Of a DNA stretch of 64,000 nt, positions 1-11,339 are shown piece by piece. Source of the stretch: Corbicula japonica (taxonomy: Eukaryota > Mollusca > Bivalvia > Venerida > Cyrenidae); the NCBI GenBank assembly GCA_038501625.1, contig JAZAYU010000013.1:992001-1056000 (forward strand), written 5' to 3'. Positions within the stretch are counted from its first letter, which is position 1, and each line of letters starts with the position of its first letter. The position numbers and the translations under genes were made by a program. A model generated the notes under the pieces. It did not search any database. It saw nothing but the letters and a program-made list of their open reading frames with translations, and had not been told where the DNA came from.

Positions 1-27
1 AGCAGGGCCATGTCTAACCCCAACTAC

Positions 28-441
28 TTAAAGTTTGTCAAACATAAGTGTATGATTAATGAAAAATCTGTTGTGTTTATCTACTCTGTAAAATCCACTT
101 ACACTTTTCCAGTCTTTTGCAAATAAAGCATTTGATTCCCATATACGACAGTATCCAGGAGATGTAGCCTCATCCTGTATCATCTGCAGCCTCAGCTCCG
201 ATGGATCAGGCTCAAACATTGAATTTTCCGTATTCACTATGCAGTCTTTCTTAATAAGAACCAGATCCGAATCGGACTTCAATCCCAGTGTAGTGGTATC
301 CATTTGACTGCCAAATCGAAATGATAGCCATGATACATCGTTTAACAGTCTATCAAAATTTGATAACTCCTCTTTTAACAATGCATATTTTCGTCTTTTT
401 AGAACCATGCCTTCGCTCACACCTATACCATCAAGTGTCAT
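28..441 (-). CDS. Mab-21/cGAS-like nucleotidyltransferase, N-terminal coding exon (partial)
   Basis: The 137-residue reading frame starts at a true ATG and ends at a TAA at 28-30. Residues about 10-25 (IGVSEGMVLKRRKYALLKEE) form a basic helix typical of the start of mollusc Mab-21-domain proteins. The sequence RFGSQMDTTTLG followed by LKSDSDLVLI is the nucleotidyltransferase signature: a GS motif, then paired acidic residues that bind metal. A later MIQDE-x4-PGYCRIW block also fits the family. Known members bind nucleotides; some animal relatives are cGAS-like receptors that make cyclic dinucleotides on sensing nucleic acid, while others have no known activity. Only about a third of a usual domain is present. 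The rest must lie left of the window after an intron, or the in-frame TAA truncates the gene; the sequence cannot decide. Confident of the family, not of an intact gene. Confidence 0.6.
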   Translation of the reverse strand: MTLDGIGVSEGMVLKRRKYALLKEELSNFDRLLNDVSWLSFRFGSQMDTTTLGLKSDSDLVLIKKDCIVNTENSMFEPDPSELRLQMIQDEATSPGYCRIWESNALFAKDWKSVSGFYRVDKHNRFFINHTLMFDKL

Positions 442-1484
442 GGACAGTATTTAAGAAAATAGAGCCTCTGGTAATTTATCCATCCTGTAAATATCAGAAT
501 ATATTTATACATTATATAACAGATAAGAAATTAATCGAAAGTGAGCAGCGAAAGCTTTATGAAAATCAATAGTTTGAATTTGCTTTTACGACGAGATATG
601 TCAGTAATTAACAATTTAATCTTAAATACCCCAAAAAGTTATTATCACGATTATGGAATATTCAGGTTAGTACGTTAACATAAAACAAACCTTTTGCCTT
701 TTTTCTTAAACATGCCCCATAGAAACGTATATCCCGCTAAACGATAATTGATCTTAAGATTGCAAGCGTTCTGCATTACTAGGTACTTTATTGATTTAGG
801 CAATATTTGCGTACAGGTAAGCTTTTGAAATAAATGTAGATGTATCGAAACTTAAAATGAAGAAACCGTTTTGCATGTTGTCTATTTTAATTTTTATATA
901 TACAATTGCAGTTAAAAATTATTTCCATTCTTAATTTCTTCATTTCGAACGTCTAAAACTAGATTGCATGGTTTTAAAAAAACATTAGAATTATAAAAAG
1001 ATATCACGTGTTTATACTTCACCTGAATTATTAATATGATTGCCTAGTTTCAATCAAAGAGCTGAAAGCATTCAAAAACTGTCGGTATTGGAAGGAAACT
1101 GACTTAAGTATCTGTTCAAAGTGTGACACGTCTGGTTCTCAGTACTGTATACCGCAGCAGCTGGTAGTGAGTTACTGATAAGATGGCGCTCATCTCCAAG
1201 TGAATTTGAAGCTTTCCAAGAGAACAACCTTTCTGAGTAATCTTCGGCAACAGCAGACCAAAATGTTCGTAAACTCCGGCAACAGAAGACGGAAGTGTGA
1301 TAAGTAGATCCATTTGCTTGGTCATTAAAATATGTAGTTAAAGATAATATTCCCGTTGCACGAAAGCCAGAAAATACTTGCAGACTTCGACAGTCTACAA
1401 ACTTCAGTTTTTTAATTGCATACTTCAGGTACTTTATATCAAAATGACATTAGAAAGAAATGTTATGATGCTTCTTGAAGATGT
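442..1484. other. Intergenic stretch with one unassigned small ORF
   Basis: AT-rich sequence upstream of the Mab-21-like exon. A minus-strand frame at 1116-1325 begins with a true ATG (MTKQMDLLITLPSSVAGVYE) and stays open for about 60 codons with fairly balanced codons, with a possible GTACTG donor near its end. I do not recognise it; it may be chance or an exon of an unknown gene. No other feature is seen. Confidence 0.25.
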
Positions 1485-2250
1485 ATGTATCAACCTTTTG
1501 CACGTCATCAAGACCTAATAGAGTCCCTAACTTTCTTACTGGATAATATTTATGTTAGATTCGGTACCTCTATATATAAACAAGTAAATAAACAAGATGA
1601 TTTTAATTTTAATATAGTAAATTTTCCGTTTTTAGACGGCGATGTTCCCCGTGCAACATCTTACGGGGTTTATATTTCACAGCTTGTTCGCTTTTCAAGA
1701 GCTTGCAACGATATTAATGATATCAATGAACGTAATCTTTGCATTACAGAAAAACTTTTAAAACAAGGTTATCGGTATCTCAAAATTAAGGAAAACATTT
1801 TGCAAGTTTTATCGTCGATACCCGGATCTAGTTCATAAATACAGGTGCAGTTTAAAATCACTATTGCAACAAGGTATTTCACAGCCAGTTTTTTATGGAG
1901 ATTTAATTTATAAACTTAAGACGATAAAGGGCAATGTTCATTTCTCCCGGTTATTCGTAAAAACCATCTGTAAATTTAAAAAGAAAGGTTACCAACATGA
2001 TACTTTACAGCGCTCTGCATGCTTGGTGATTAACCCTTCTACAGTTGATCATTATGCTTACCTCTTTGGTTGCACGAAGGTGACAGGGGTTTAAGAGTTT
2101 ATGAAGGTTTATGGGGAAATCTTTTCTTAAAAGAACCTAGAAGCTCGATTTGTTTCTTTTATCCCTGCCATCGTGTTCTTGCTGATTTTACTCTAGGAGC
2201 TCTGGTCTCGGTAAGATCATTGAGTACCCGCCCTTTGGCTTTGCAATGCT
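1485..2250 (+). pseudogene. Decayed retroelement reverse transcriptase, catalytic core deleted
   Basis: Frame 1485-1838 begins in the RT region (DLIESLTFLLDNIYVRFG) but jumps straight from RFGTSIYKQV to NKQDDFNFNIVNFPFLDGDV. In relatives of this family the block with the YLDD-type active site lies between these two pieces, so the catalytic core is deleted. The next conserved part (SYGVYISQLVRFSRAC, ITEKLLKQGY) is intact. A frameshift near 1790-1800 then moves the coding sense into the frame leading to 1864-2094 (LLQQGISQPVFYGDLIYK, QRSACLVINPSTV). Beyond 2094 the trace continues into the 3' region of the element. The LPFLD-type motif followed by a DKRDDFNF-like motif recalls Penelope-like elements, but I hold that assignment loosely. 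It cannot be an active gene. Confidence 0.65.
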
Positions 2251-2620
2251 ATTAGATTCTTATGTTTTATATGTTTGTGTGCTTTTGCATGCAACATTGT
2301 TGAGCCAATAAGTGGGTTGGATTTGTTTCACCAAGACAACTTGTATTTGTTTTGTGGTATGAGAACCTGTTGGGGCAAGTGTGAGGTTGGTGCACCCTAG
2401 AACCTGGTTTAAACCCCCAGTAGCAATTTGATTTGCTACTGACCGTTCCAAGGCGGTAACCCCTCGGGTTCTCATTTTTGTTTATTGTTAGTGGTGTCTT
2501 TTTTGAAACTGATCATTTTATTAACCATGCTCTCTCCCTCTCTCCTCTTCTTGACTGTGTGGGGAGGCTGTTTTTTCTGAATGTGGCGATTCCTGATATG
2601 CATATTTCACCTTTTTACAT
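2250..2620 (+). repeat. Repeat A copy 1 (3' non-coding end of the RT element)
   Basis: Contains the core shared by all copies: GAACCTGTTGGGGCAAG, then GTGAGGTTGGTGCACC, a TAGAACCTGGTTTAAAC block, a short hairpin made by two copies of a (G/T)GCAA/TTGC arm, and the 3' end GATATGCATATTTCAC. In this copy and the one at 7.9-8.2 kb it directly follows RT-element sequence, which supports repeat A being that element's 3' end. Confidence 0.65.
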
Positions 2621-4280
2621 AATCTGATTTTTTTCTGGACGAACTATATAGGTCATGCACATATCTGGACATTTGATAAAGCGGGAAGATGTTGTTTTTT
2701 TTCACAGAGGTCAAGGTTATCTCCTCTTTCCTAAATAATGATGAGATCGATATTTTTAACATAAACGAATCAAACAGATTATTTGACTGTCAAATTAAAA
2801 AGATTATGGCAGAAGGAAAAAACACATTTGTTTAAGTACTGATGGAAAGAAATAAGATACAGTTATTTAAATATCCTTGTTTTTTTTGCAAATTACTTCC
2901 CTTTTAATTAAAGAAAGAATGAAATCCAACACTTAATCGTCACAACAACATTATTGTTTTTCTTTTTTTTTCTTTGTTTAAACCGATAAATACTAAACCG
3001 ACAACTTACAAGAAAAACAGTTTGGTTATCAAATTTCTCCGGATAATAACATTCACTGGCATCGTTTATGTAATACAGTTTGCCATGTTTCTTTTGTCAA
3101 GTTTACATTTTGGCTCAGTATATAATCGAAAATAAAACATTAGAGTACATTAAGGCACTGCACTGTATTTCACTATCAAAATATTTGAACGTAGAAAGTA
3201 TTGTATCGTATGAGCCTGAAAGTGAATAAGAATTTCTCTCAGATCATTACAATAAACTTGCCGTCATGGATAAGTAATGACCATTTCTACTGCAAGCTGA
3301 TATTTAACAACATTCCTGATCGGGAAACCATTTCCCGAACAGGAAAATTTTCATTTCAATTTTTAATACTGGCATTGATATTAATTTAACATGGCAGGAA
3401 TAATAAAGAAGATGGATGGCACTGAATCTAGACAGCTCGATTAGAATCTGCAAAATGACGAAGCTTAAAACAGACCCATATAAAACCAATATCTCCAGAT
3501 ATTCTTGACACAACGACAATAATAATAGATCCAAACTGTGAACTGTCAAATATCCACATCATACATTGACAAAAACTGTACTGATTGTGGTCAACTTAGG
3601 AATCAACTAATAATACAGAAAGTGTTGTGGAACATATTGTGAGGTGCCCTATGAAGAACAATATTTAAACATACCAGGTTGTCCTTTCTTTTATTGAACA
3701 TACCAACATGAAACTTGAAAACATGAAGCTTAGGCAATATCAGATGACATTCTATCCAATTCATCTACTTCCTATGATTTTGAAGTCTCTTTTCATTAAA
3801 TGCAGACATTATAGATAGCCAAATGTCGTCCATGTATAACATACATATGTTTTATATTTATCTTGTTTATGGCATACATTGCAATATCTCTGCAGCTAAC
3901 AAATAAAACATATAAACATATTCTTTCACATGTAATCAACAGACCTATATATACAAAATTTTTCTTTCACACAAACCTGACTTAAAAAAATTCCTTTTTT
4001 ATTTAACAAATTTTAGTTAAATAAAAATAAACAAACTCGTCGACAACTTGATTGTTTTCAGAAAGTGTATTAAGAATAAATGAAAATACAAACATATTAA
4101 AAGGTATATCTTGTCAAGATCTGATTGAGTCGCTTTTTCAGTATTTAAAATTTATTTTACAATTGGATCCTCCATTTATATATACAGGTAATAGGAATTC
4201 CTATTGCTGCTTATTGTGCATCCCTTGTTGCTGATCTGATTGTATAATTCCATGAAAGAGAATTTATGGACTTGTCAACA
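2621..4280. other. AT-rich intergenic stretch
   Basis: No convincing gene. A short frame near 4052-4234 contains CQDLIESLFQYL, like the DLIESL motif of the RT element, and may be a further scrap of it. Otherwise nothing is recognised. Confidence 0.4.
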
Positions 4281-4281
4281 C

Positions 4282-4620
4282 CTATTTAACTCGCTCTCTT
4301 TTTTTACTGGATACATTTTATGTTAGATTTGGTACCGCTATTTATAAACAAGTAATATAGGTACTTATTGTGCATCCATTGTTGATGATCTGTTTTAAAA
4401 CTGCTATGAAAGAGACTTTATGTTATCTCATTCTATAGAACAACACCAAAATGACATTATATTAGCCGTTTACAACACCTTGAGGTATCTTGAGGATTTG
4501 TTTAATATAGATAAGATTTTCATCTTAATCAACAAAACATATCCTGATGAAATGATGCTTAATAAAAAATACAATTCAGAAAAAGCAAGAAAACTGACAC
4601 GATCTAAATTTCTCCATTGA
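4282..4620 (+). pseudogene. Fragment of the same RT family retaining a mutated active-site block
   Basis: Nucleotides 4285-4355 repeat the LLDNIYVRFGTSIYKQV coding block seen near 1530-1590. The frame at 4420-4620 then carries LRYLEDLFNID, followed by YPDEMMLNKKYNSEKA. RYLxD-x-x-x-I/L-D is the metal-binding active-site segment of this RT family; here the first Asp of the YLDD-type motif is Glu. This is the very block missing from the copy at 1.5 kb. Stops and short deletions show it is dead. Confidence 0.55.
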
Positions 4621-5084
4621 AAATGGTTTCGGAACTCCTTAGGTATACAGTTTGTCAACCAGTTTCGGTTAGTCTTCTTATCAGTTGTGGAAAAATATAT
4701 TTAAAGAAATAATCTGAATTCTGTTTTAATTTGTTTTATAGTATGCAAGATGTCTTACCAAAAATGTGTTGCAGTTATTTTAGTCTCCGCATGTGTTTAT
4801 TTTTACAAATGTAAACATGATTGCTAGAAACATTTTTTACCAATTCCGGTTAATTCAATCAGTTCCGAATACAAATCGGGGGACATCTCTAAATGTATTT
4901 TGAATGTCAGATTTTACAGCTGTGTAATGGTTTTGACAGATTGAATACATTTTCACATGTTTGTATCATATGGTTCAAAATTATTTTAAAAATAATGTTT
5001 AATAAATAAAATAACATAACTATGCAGTAAGTTATTTTTATCAAAGAATATAAACAAAAGCAGTAAAACACTTCATTTCATAGC

Positions 5085-5800
5085 TTTCAGGCATTTCAAT
5101 AAGTGCATCAGATACAACTTTAATAGATGAAAAGGGAACTTTGAAGACCATCGAACTCGACAAATATGAAAAATATTGCAGGCTAGGTTTGATTGAGCCT
5201 GTTCATGGCAGTAATGGAAATGCATAGTACTACCCACGCCGCCTAGCCCCGGGTTGAGTGCAACTCTCCGTACATTCAATCAGTGCTGTTATCAGTTACG
5301 TCCTTTGAAGGTCGTTGAGCACGATATTTATGTACTATGTATAAAAGTACTTCAAAATTCACCTTCGTTTTCAATATTTCGGCCCATTTAAATATGGGTG
5401 GTTTCAAAATCCCGGCTACTATAGATTTGGATATTGTTAAATATTTCCATGTAGTAGAAATGATGTAATCACATGGTAGCGCAACATCACCCCTCATCAT
5501 GAGGAGCTGACCATGGTGGGTTGCTAGATAATTGGGGCCGAGAAATTTCTAAGAAACCTTGACCAGCTTTGTCTTGGATATCTTTCCATGTGGTAGAAAT
5601 GATGTAATTACATGGTAGCACAACACCACCCCTCATCCTGAGGAGTCGTGCTAATGATCTTGAGACATGACCAATAGGCTAACCAGCCACACCCTCCAGC
5701 TTTGAGTGATTGAGTGTCTCTGTTATCAGTTTTACTTTCCGTGTTATCTTTTGAAAAGAATTCCGACTCTGGAATCCAAACGAACTTCTGATTCACAATT
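5085..5800. repeat. Rearranged repeat B copy plus a duplicated short motif
   Basis: 5100-5260 matches the start of repeat B on the plus strand (TGCAGGCTxGGTTTGATTGAGCCTGTTCATGG, then the GCCGCCTAGCCCCGGGTTGAG block). 5262-5450 matches the 3' end of repeat B in the opposite orientation, so this copy is internally inverted. A motif of about 60 bp containing GTAGAAATGATGTAAT and ATGGTAGC(G/A)CAACA occurs twice, near 5450 and 5590. Confidence 0.55.
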
Positions 5801-6339
5801 ACTGATCCAGAAATGGTTGAAACACTTGCCTCACAGAAACCGTCACAAAAACAGAATGTAAATACTTATACAAACGATTTTGCTTGCGATGACAACAGCA
5901 TTACAAAACACAATTTTACAAACTAATAATTAATATCAATTTTCGGTTTTGGGGGCCATTTAAGTTAAGTTTTTGCGATTTATGTCACCCTTAACTTCTA
6001 CTTGTTGCCAAAATTTGCACACGAGCGTCTGCAATAGTCTATGTCGATGCTGCACCAGAAAAAAAAAACAATTGATCTAAGGTTAGTGTTCGTCAATGTT
6101 CAGTTCAAATGCTAATTATTGCGACTTCATTATCATTTTTACTCGTTCTACTGAAATATTTCTATCATGGGAAAGGAAATAAAAAAGTTAACCGGAACTG
6201 GTTCATAACCGGAACTGGATGATTTAAACTTATTTATTTTACATTGATTGTGAAACAAGTTATTCCAACTTATATTAATCACGCTCAAATGACTGCTTTC
6301 TGGGTTACTAACTAATGTGGATTGTGGAAACTGCAGACG

Positions 6340-6420
6340 AATCTCACCCTGGTGGGACTTGAATCCGCAGACCGGATCTGGAGTCGGACGCTCTACTCCT
6401 AGACCACTGTTCTTCCACAA
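6340..6420 (-). repeat. tRNA-derived SINE head
   Basis: Read on the minus strand from 6420 there is an A-box-like TGGTCTAGGAGTAGAG and, about 35 bases on, a B-box-like GGATTCAAGTCC, the internal RNA polymerase III promoter layout of tRNA-derived SINEs. The cloverleaf is degenerate, so this is not a functional tRNA gene. Confidence 0.55.
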
Positions 6421-6424
6421 ACCA

Positions 6425-6650
6425 TAAACTACAGTTTGTCAGCCAGTTCAACCTTAACTCTCAACCAGTATTTTGTGGAGATTTGATTTATGAAAAAAAA
6501 GCAATTTTCTTCACGTTATTCGTAAAAAATTAATGGAAGGCTATCACGTGAAATTCTACAGCGCTGTTCATGTTTGGTGATAAACCATCTACATTATGCT
6601 TTCATCTTAGTTTGCACGACAATGGCAGGGTTTAAGAGTTTACGCAGATT
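6425..6650 (+). pseudogene. Degenerate 3' coding scrap of the RT element
   Basis: Reads like the 1.86-2.1 kb segment (QPVFCGDLIYE, then remnants of the LF-VK-N and ACLV blocks) but with several stops, ending in the GGTTTAAGAGTTTA sequence that also follows the RT frame at 2085. It probably belongs to the same original copy as 4.28-4.62 kb, split by later insertions. Confidence 0.45.
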
Positions 6651-7770
6651 TCTTTAAAATAATTGAAACGGGAACTTTGAAAGCCACCGAACACGACAAA
6701 TATGAAAATATTGCAGGCTCGGTTTGATTGAGCCTGTTCATGGACAGTAATGGAAATGCATATTACTGCCTACGCCGCCTAGGTTAAGCGCAACTCAATA
6801 TTTACTAGTGTTGGGGTATCGGTTGCAAATCACAATCAATCATCAGTTGGAATCGGTGGCCACTTCCGATGTGATTTCACCGATTATTAATCGATTTATA
6901 AGTCATATCTGTGTTACATTAACAAATGGTTTCTAATAAGTAGCTTATATAATATCCCTTATTATTGTGTGTTTGCTGCTACTTTCTACATAAAGGTTGG
7001 TGTTCCAATTACAAAAATAAAACTTTTTCGCGTGATTTTATTAAATATGCACTGATTAGGATGAATGAACAATGCATAACAAAGAATACACAGCCCAAAA
7101 TACGTTGTTGATGGCACTTAATGCCCAAAAGGCCCTACCAATTATTTTCAATCATGACTAGTACAAATATTGACCAAGATATGTTTAATTGTGCAGTAGT
7201 TTACAACCAGGGTTATACATCGGTTTAAATCGATTATGGGATAATGGCATCGATTACCGGCATCGGGAGGTTCTAACTGATGATTAATCGATGTCTTTCG
7301 ATCATCGGCATATCACTAATATTTACACCAATAAACAGTACAATTTTGATCCATCACAAACGATGGAATGCATATGACGGTGAACATGGAACCTTCAATG
7401 CGGTATTTTCAGATTAATACCATTTCGTGTTCAGCAGCGGTCCCCAGATAAAAGAATGGATTTGCCCTAAACAAAAACACAATAGGCAGAACCAAAAAGA
7501 TTGGAAATTTTGACTGAGGATCTGAGAATATAAATCCTACAGACAACGCCAAAAGCAAAATTTAAAAAGCAGGAAATATATCCTTGGGGTGTTTGAACAA
7601 TATCCAAAACTATAGTGACTGTGATATTGAAACCACCAAATTTTTAACGGGCCGAAAAATTAAAACAAAAGAAATTTTAGAAGTACATAAGTATCGTGCT
7701 CAACGACCTTCAAAGGACGTAACTGATAACAGCACTGCTTGAATGTACGGGGAGACTTTTTACAGCCGCC
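6651..7770 (+). repeat. Repeat B copy interrupted by a hAT-type MITE
   Basis: 6651-6805 and 7319-7770 together match the single uninterrupted copy at 12.25-12.89 kb (blocks ATTGCAGGCTCGGTTTGATT, CAATAAACAGTACAATTTTG, TGACTGAGGATCT, GACCTTCAAAGGACGTAACT). No coding potential is seen. Repeat B is present at least five times in the window and is probably a non-autonomous mobile element of unknown class. Confidence 0.65.
6806..7318. mobile_element. 513-bp hAT-type MITE with exact 8-bp target-site duplication
   Basis: The ends are TAGTGTTGGGGTATCGG (left) and TAGTGATATGCCGATGATCG (right, reverse complement). Both sides are flanked by ATATTTAC (6798-6805 and 7319-7326). The uninterrupted repeat B at 12.4 kb has a single ATATTTAC at the same place, so filled and empty sites are both visible. 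An 8-bp duplication is the hallmark of hAT transposases. There is no ORF inside, so it is non-autonomous. ATCGAT/ATCGGT motifs are dense near both ends. Confidence 0.75.
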
Positions 7771-8240
7771 AGAAGAGCATAGAAGCTTGATATGTTTCTT
7801 TTATTTCCGTCATCATTCGCCGTGTTATTGCTTATTTGACTCCTGGGGCTCTGGTCTCTGTAAGGTCCTGTTCTCTTTACAATGGTGTCAGCTTCACATC
7901 CTGTATTTATTTAATGTTCGTGTGTTCTTTCATGCAAAACTGTCGTTTGTTCACAGGAGAATTTGTTTGAGCAAATATGAAGTTGTGCACCCTAGAACCT
8001 AATTTAAACCTGATGTGACAAATTGTTTGCTAATGGCCGTATAAAGGCGGTAAATCCTCAGGTTCTCCTTTTCGTTTAAAATTGTTTGTATATTATTTTG
8101 TATATTATTTTGTATATATTGTGTATTATTTTAAATTGATCCTTTTTAAACCATGCTCTCTTTCCTTCCCCACTTATTAGCTGCTTGGGAGGCCGTGTTT
8201 TCTAGTGCGACAATTCATGACAGGCATATTTCGATATTTT
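7770..8240 (+). repeat. RT-element 3' region plus repeat A copy 2, degenerate
   Basis: 7775-7870 matches 2140-2215 (TATGTTTCTTTTAT, TCGCCGTGTTATTGC, GGGGCTCTGGTCTCTGTAAG). 7980-8240 is a diverged repeat A with GTGCACCCTAGAACCTAATTT, an ACCATGCTCTCTTTCC stretch and the TTCATGACAGGCATATTTC 3' end. The 6.5-kb element at 8249 is inserted just beyond it. Confidence 0.55.
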
Positions 8241-8300
8241 TAAATCTACAGGCCTGCCAAAACTTGTTCATTAAAAATCCGGAGATGTCAATGATGATTG

Positions 8301-8860
8301 TCGGTCATCAGGATGACCGACATATTATAATCGACCAAACTTGAGATCTTTAGCCTGAACACCGGTTAACAGTGACTAACGGTCCAGAACTGATACTTTA
8401 GACTATGCCACATGTTTCTAAGACGCATGCAAAAGGAAAGTGTAGAGGCTGAATTTTGATTGCTTGATATAAAGAGAAGACGTTTACCGGAAAAGACATT
8501 AATGTACTAGATAATCATGTTTCTTGTATACTTATTTTATTGTAGGTCATCCTGATGACCGACATATTATAATGGACCAAACTTGATCTTCGAATGGTAA
8601 CACCGGTTAACAGCGGCACCGGACGTTGTCACTTTAGACAAAGCCGCCCGTCTAAAGCTTGAGAATGCTATTCCGTTCCCCCTATTTGCAAGAAAAGTCT
8701 TCTAAATGCTGATGAAACAATATTTGGACGTTGTAGTAACATCAAATCAGAAATTGAGCTGATCTATAACGACCTGTTAAATAATATAAACATACATGTG
8801 TTGTATTTTCTACAGGGTGTAGAAATAATGTTATGCGTCTTTTTTTTTAGAAAGTCACGT
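8301..8860 (+). repeat. Inverted-repeat segment, left member of inner pair
   Basis: Matches 10552-11095 in reverse orientation over almost its whole length (shared blocks include AATGCTATTCCGTTCCCCCT and AAGTCACGTGA). Within it a block of about 75 bp starting at the palindrome GTCGGTCATCAGGATGACCGAC and running to ACACCGGTTAACAG occurs twice, at 8301 and 8544. Confidence 0.65.
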
Positions 8861-8889
8861 GAAGCAAAGCTTCATAGCAAAATACAAGT

Positions 8890-10060
8890 TTAGCTTTCCA
8901 AAAAGCTAGCCGGTCATAAGCAGATAAACTAAAAGAATATGTGTGTATTCGTGCTTGCACTTACTTTTGGACCACCGGTAGTCAAGGATTTGTCCAGTTT
9001 TCTCTCGATCAATGTCACGTAGATTGTATCTGACAAACCATTTGTGAATTTAGTTGTAGTTTCAAGTTTATTTCCAATTACATTTCTCTGTATGTACAAT
9101 ACATAAACAAAAGAACATATGTACATTACAAATTCTGTTACTTTAAAGCATGCAAACAAAGTTGAACGGCTGATGTTTGATTTATTTTGAGGTGTATCGG
9201 CAAAAGACATTAATATAAATAATCATGTTTCTGGTACACGCAACTCATTATTCAGGACGTGTAGAAATAATGATGTTGTTTAAGCACCATCGAATTGGAT
9301 GAATATGTTACATTAACACGAATGCTCACAGAGGTACCATAGAACTTTCCACAGTCGATGCTTATTTGTACAGTGAGCAGAAAAGCGATGCTTATAATAT
9401 TCAGTATTCATTACCAATTAACATAAAGTGTAGTTTTAGTTAAGTCAGCAGATCTGGTCAAACTTGAAGTTGACGAGCGTTAAAAGACCGTAAACAACAA
9501 ATTAAGATGCAGATGCATTTATTATTTTCACTTTATCTTTTGTTTTAGTTTGAACGATTTTCTCTGAAACTATTACAGAAACTCGAGAAGCAATATTTGT
9601 ATTTAAATTAATCTATGATTAAAGAAATTGTCGTTATGCCACTGTTCTGAAAATTCTGCACAACTATTTCTTTACTTTAAAGGCTGGTTTTGCATTGCTT
9701 GCAGTATATTCTAGTAGAAGGCCTTCACATAGAAATGATAGTGCTTGTGTTGTCTACCTCACTGTACTTCTCAAAATAATGTTATTGTTAAGTATCAACC
9801 CAAGACCGAATCCAGATCCGTTGTATTGCATGTGTATGGGGAAGCAGATGGGGTCAGGGGTATCCCCGGAAATCTTTTACAAGTTAAACTCAATTTGGAT
9901 TGCAACTGCGACGAGTCCAACCGTTCACAATAGATCTAAAGAAGAAAACGCATGGATAGATGCGGTTTTGAGATGGAATCGGGGAATCAAAACAAATCAC
10001 TTCGTATTTCTTTGAAAATGCATATATTCAAGGGCAAAGGCAAGTTTTGAATATTGGGGC
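8890..10060 (+). repeat. Left arm of the long inverted repeat
   Basis: Aligns by eye end to end with 13180-14415 on the opposite strand. Shared blocks include AGCTTTCCAAAAAGCTAG, AACTTTGTTTGCATGC, ACTTTCCACAGTCGATGC and GTATCCCCGGAAATCTTTTA. Each arm has an open frame of about 100-130 codons (9695-10015 plus; 13228-13617 minus) with related translations (FYKLNSIWIA, EENA-x-IDAVLR). These have no recognisable domain. The arms carry scattered differences and small indels, so the duplication is not very recent. Confidence 0.65.
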
Positions 10061-10399
10061 GGCGGAGGTTTTGTAACATAAAATACATTCATTTTCACTT
10101 GAATGAAATAAACATACTTTAGGTAAGGTCATGTGAACACCAAAATCTAAAAACAAAAATAGGTAATTTTAACTTTTTATATAACTTTGCTAACCAAAGG
10201 TTTTAATTGATTCGGATTGCCTACACAAACTGTTCTTTTCAACTTTCCATGACAATGTTTTAATTTTCTATGATTTACCACTATAAAAACAAAATAATCA
10301 AGATTCCATGAATTTTCCAGACAATACTCGTTTTCCATGAAATTTTCAAGATCTGCGCAAACCTTGCAATCAGCAATCCCAAGCGAGCTGTCGCCGGAA

Positions 10400-10475
10400 A
10401 CCAAATTTCTATTTTTAGTAACGGTGGCCTTGACCTTTGACGGACCGACCCCAAAAGCAATCCTAAGCAAGCATC
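10400..10475 (+). repeat. Stray match to the GACCTTGACC tandem-repeat core
   Basis: GGTGGCCTTGACCTTTGACGG then CCGACCCCAAAAGCAATCCTA resembles one unit of the array at 59.4-60.1 kb. It is a single diverged unit inside the composite element. Confidence 0.45.
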
Positions 10476-10551
10476 ACTCTGAACAGTTGTTTGATTCAAA
10501 TATTGTATCAGCTCAACGTATATTCAACTTTATATTTTGCTATAAAAGTTT

Positions 10552-11095
10552 GCATCACGTGACTTTCTAAAAAAAGACGCAAAACATTATTTCTATACCC
10601 TGTAGAAAATACAACACACGTATGTTTACATAATTTAACATGTCGTTAAAGATGAGCTCAATTTCTGATTTGCCGTAAATACAATGTTCAAATATTGTTT
10701 CATCAACGTTTAGAAGACTTTTCTTGCAAATAGGGGGAACGGAATAGCATTCTCAAGCTTTAGACGGGTGGCTTTGTCTAAAGTGACCACGTCCGGTGCC
10801 GCTATTAACCGGTGTTACTCTTCAAAGTTCAAGTTTGGTCCATTATGATATGTCGGTCATCAGGATGACCGACAATTAATGTCTTTTCTGGTAAACGTCT
10901 TCTCTATATGTCAAGCAATCAAACATCAGCCTATACACTATCCTTTTGCATGCATCTTAGAAACAGGTGGCATAGTCTAAATTAACCGGTCCGTCTGGAA
11001 CGTGAGTCACTGTTAACCGGTGTTCAGGCTAAAGATCTCAAGTTTGGTCGATTATAATATGTCGATCTAATATTAGGATGACCGACAATTATTTG
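10552..11095 (-). repeat. Inverted partner of 8301-8860
   Basis: Reverse-complement match to 8301-8860, again with two copies of the GGTCATCAGGATGACCGAC palindrome-bearing block (10855 and 11065; the second is disturbed by a short insertion). Confidence 0.65.
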
Positions 11096-11339
11096 CTTAT
11101 AAGTTGAATTGATACTTTATTTTAATCAAACAACTGTTCAGGATGATCCCATTTATGAAATAGATTCGATCCGTTAAATTGATTTTGTTGGTCAAAAGCA
11201 AGACATCGTTTATGTTTTTCTTAGAGAATAATGAATATCCGACTTTGGCGGGAAAAGTTTACAAAAAGCTAGTCGGTCATTATAGCAAAAGAGGAGATGT
11301 TTTAAACAAGCATTTAAGAGGAAACGAATGCTCAGAACT

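Noticed and set aside
9739..9933. Frame with LQVKLNLDCNCDESNRS resembling the Cys-rich part of an integrin beta chain
   Set aside because: The match is a few residues only, the counterpart frame in the other inverted arm has a stop, and the surrounding DNA is mobile-element sequence.
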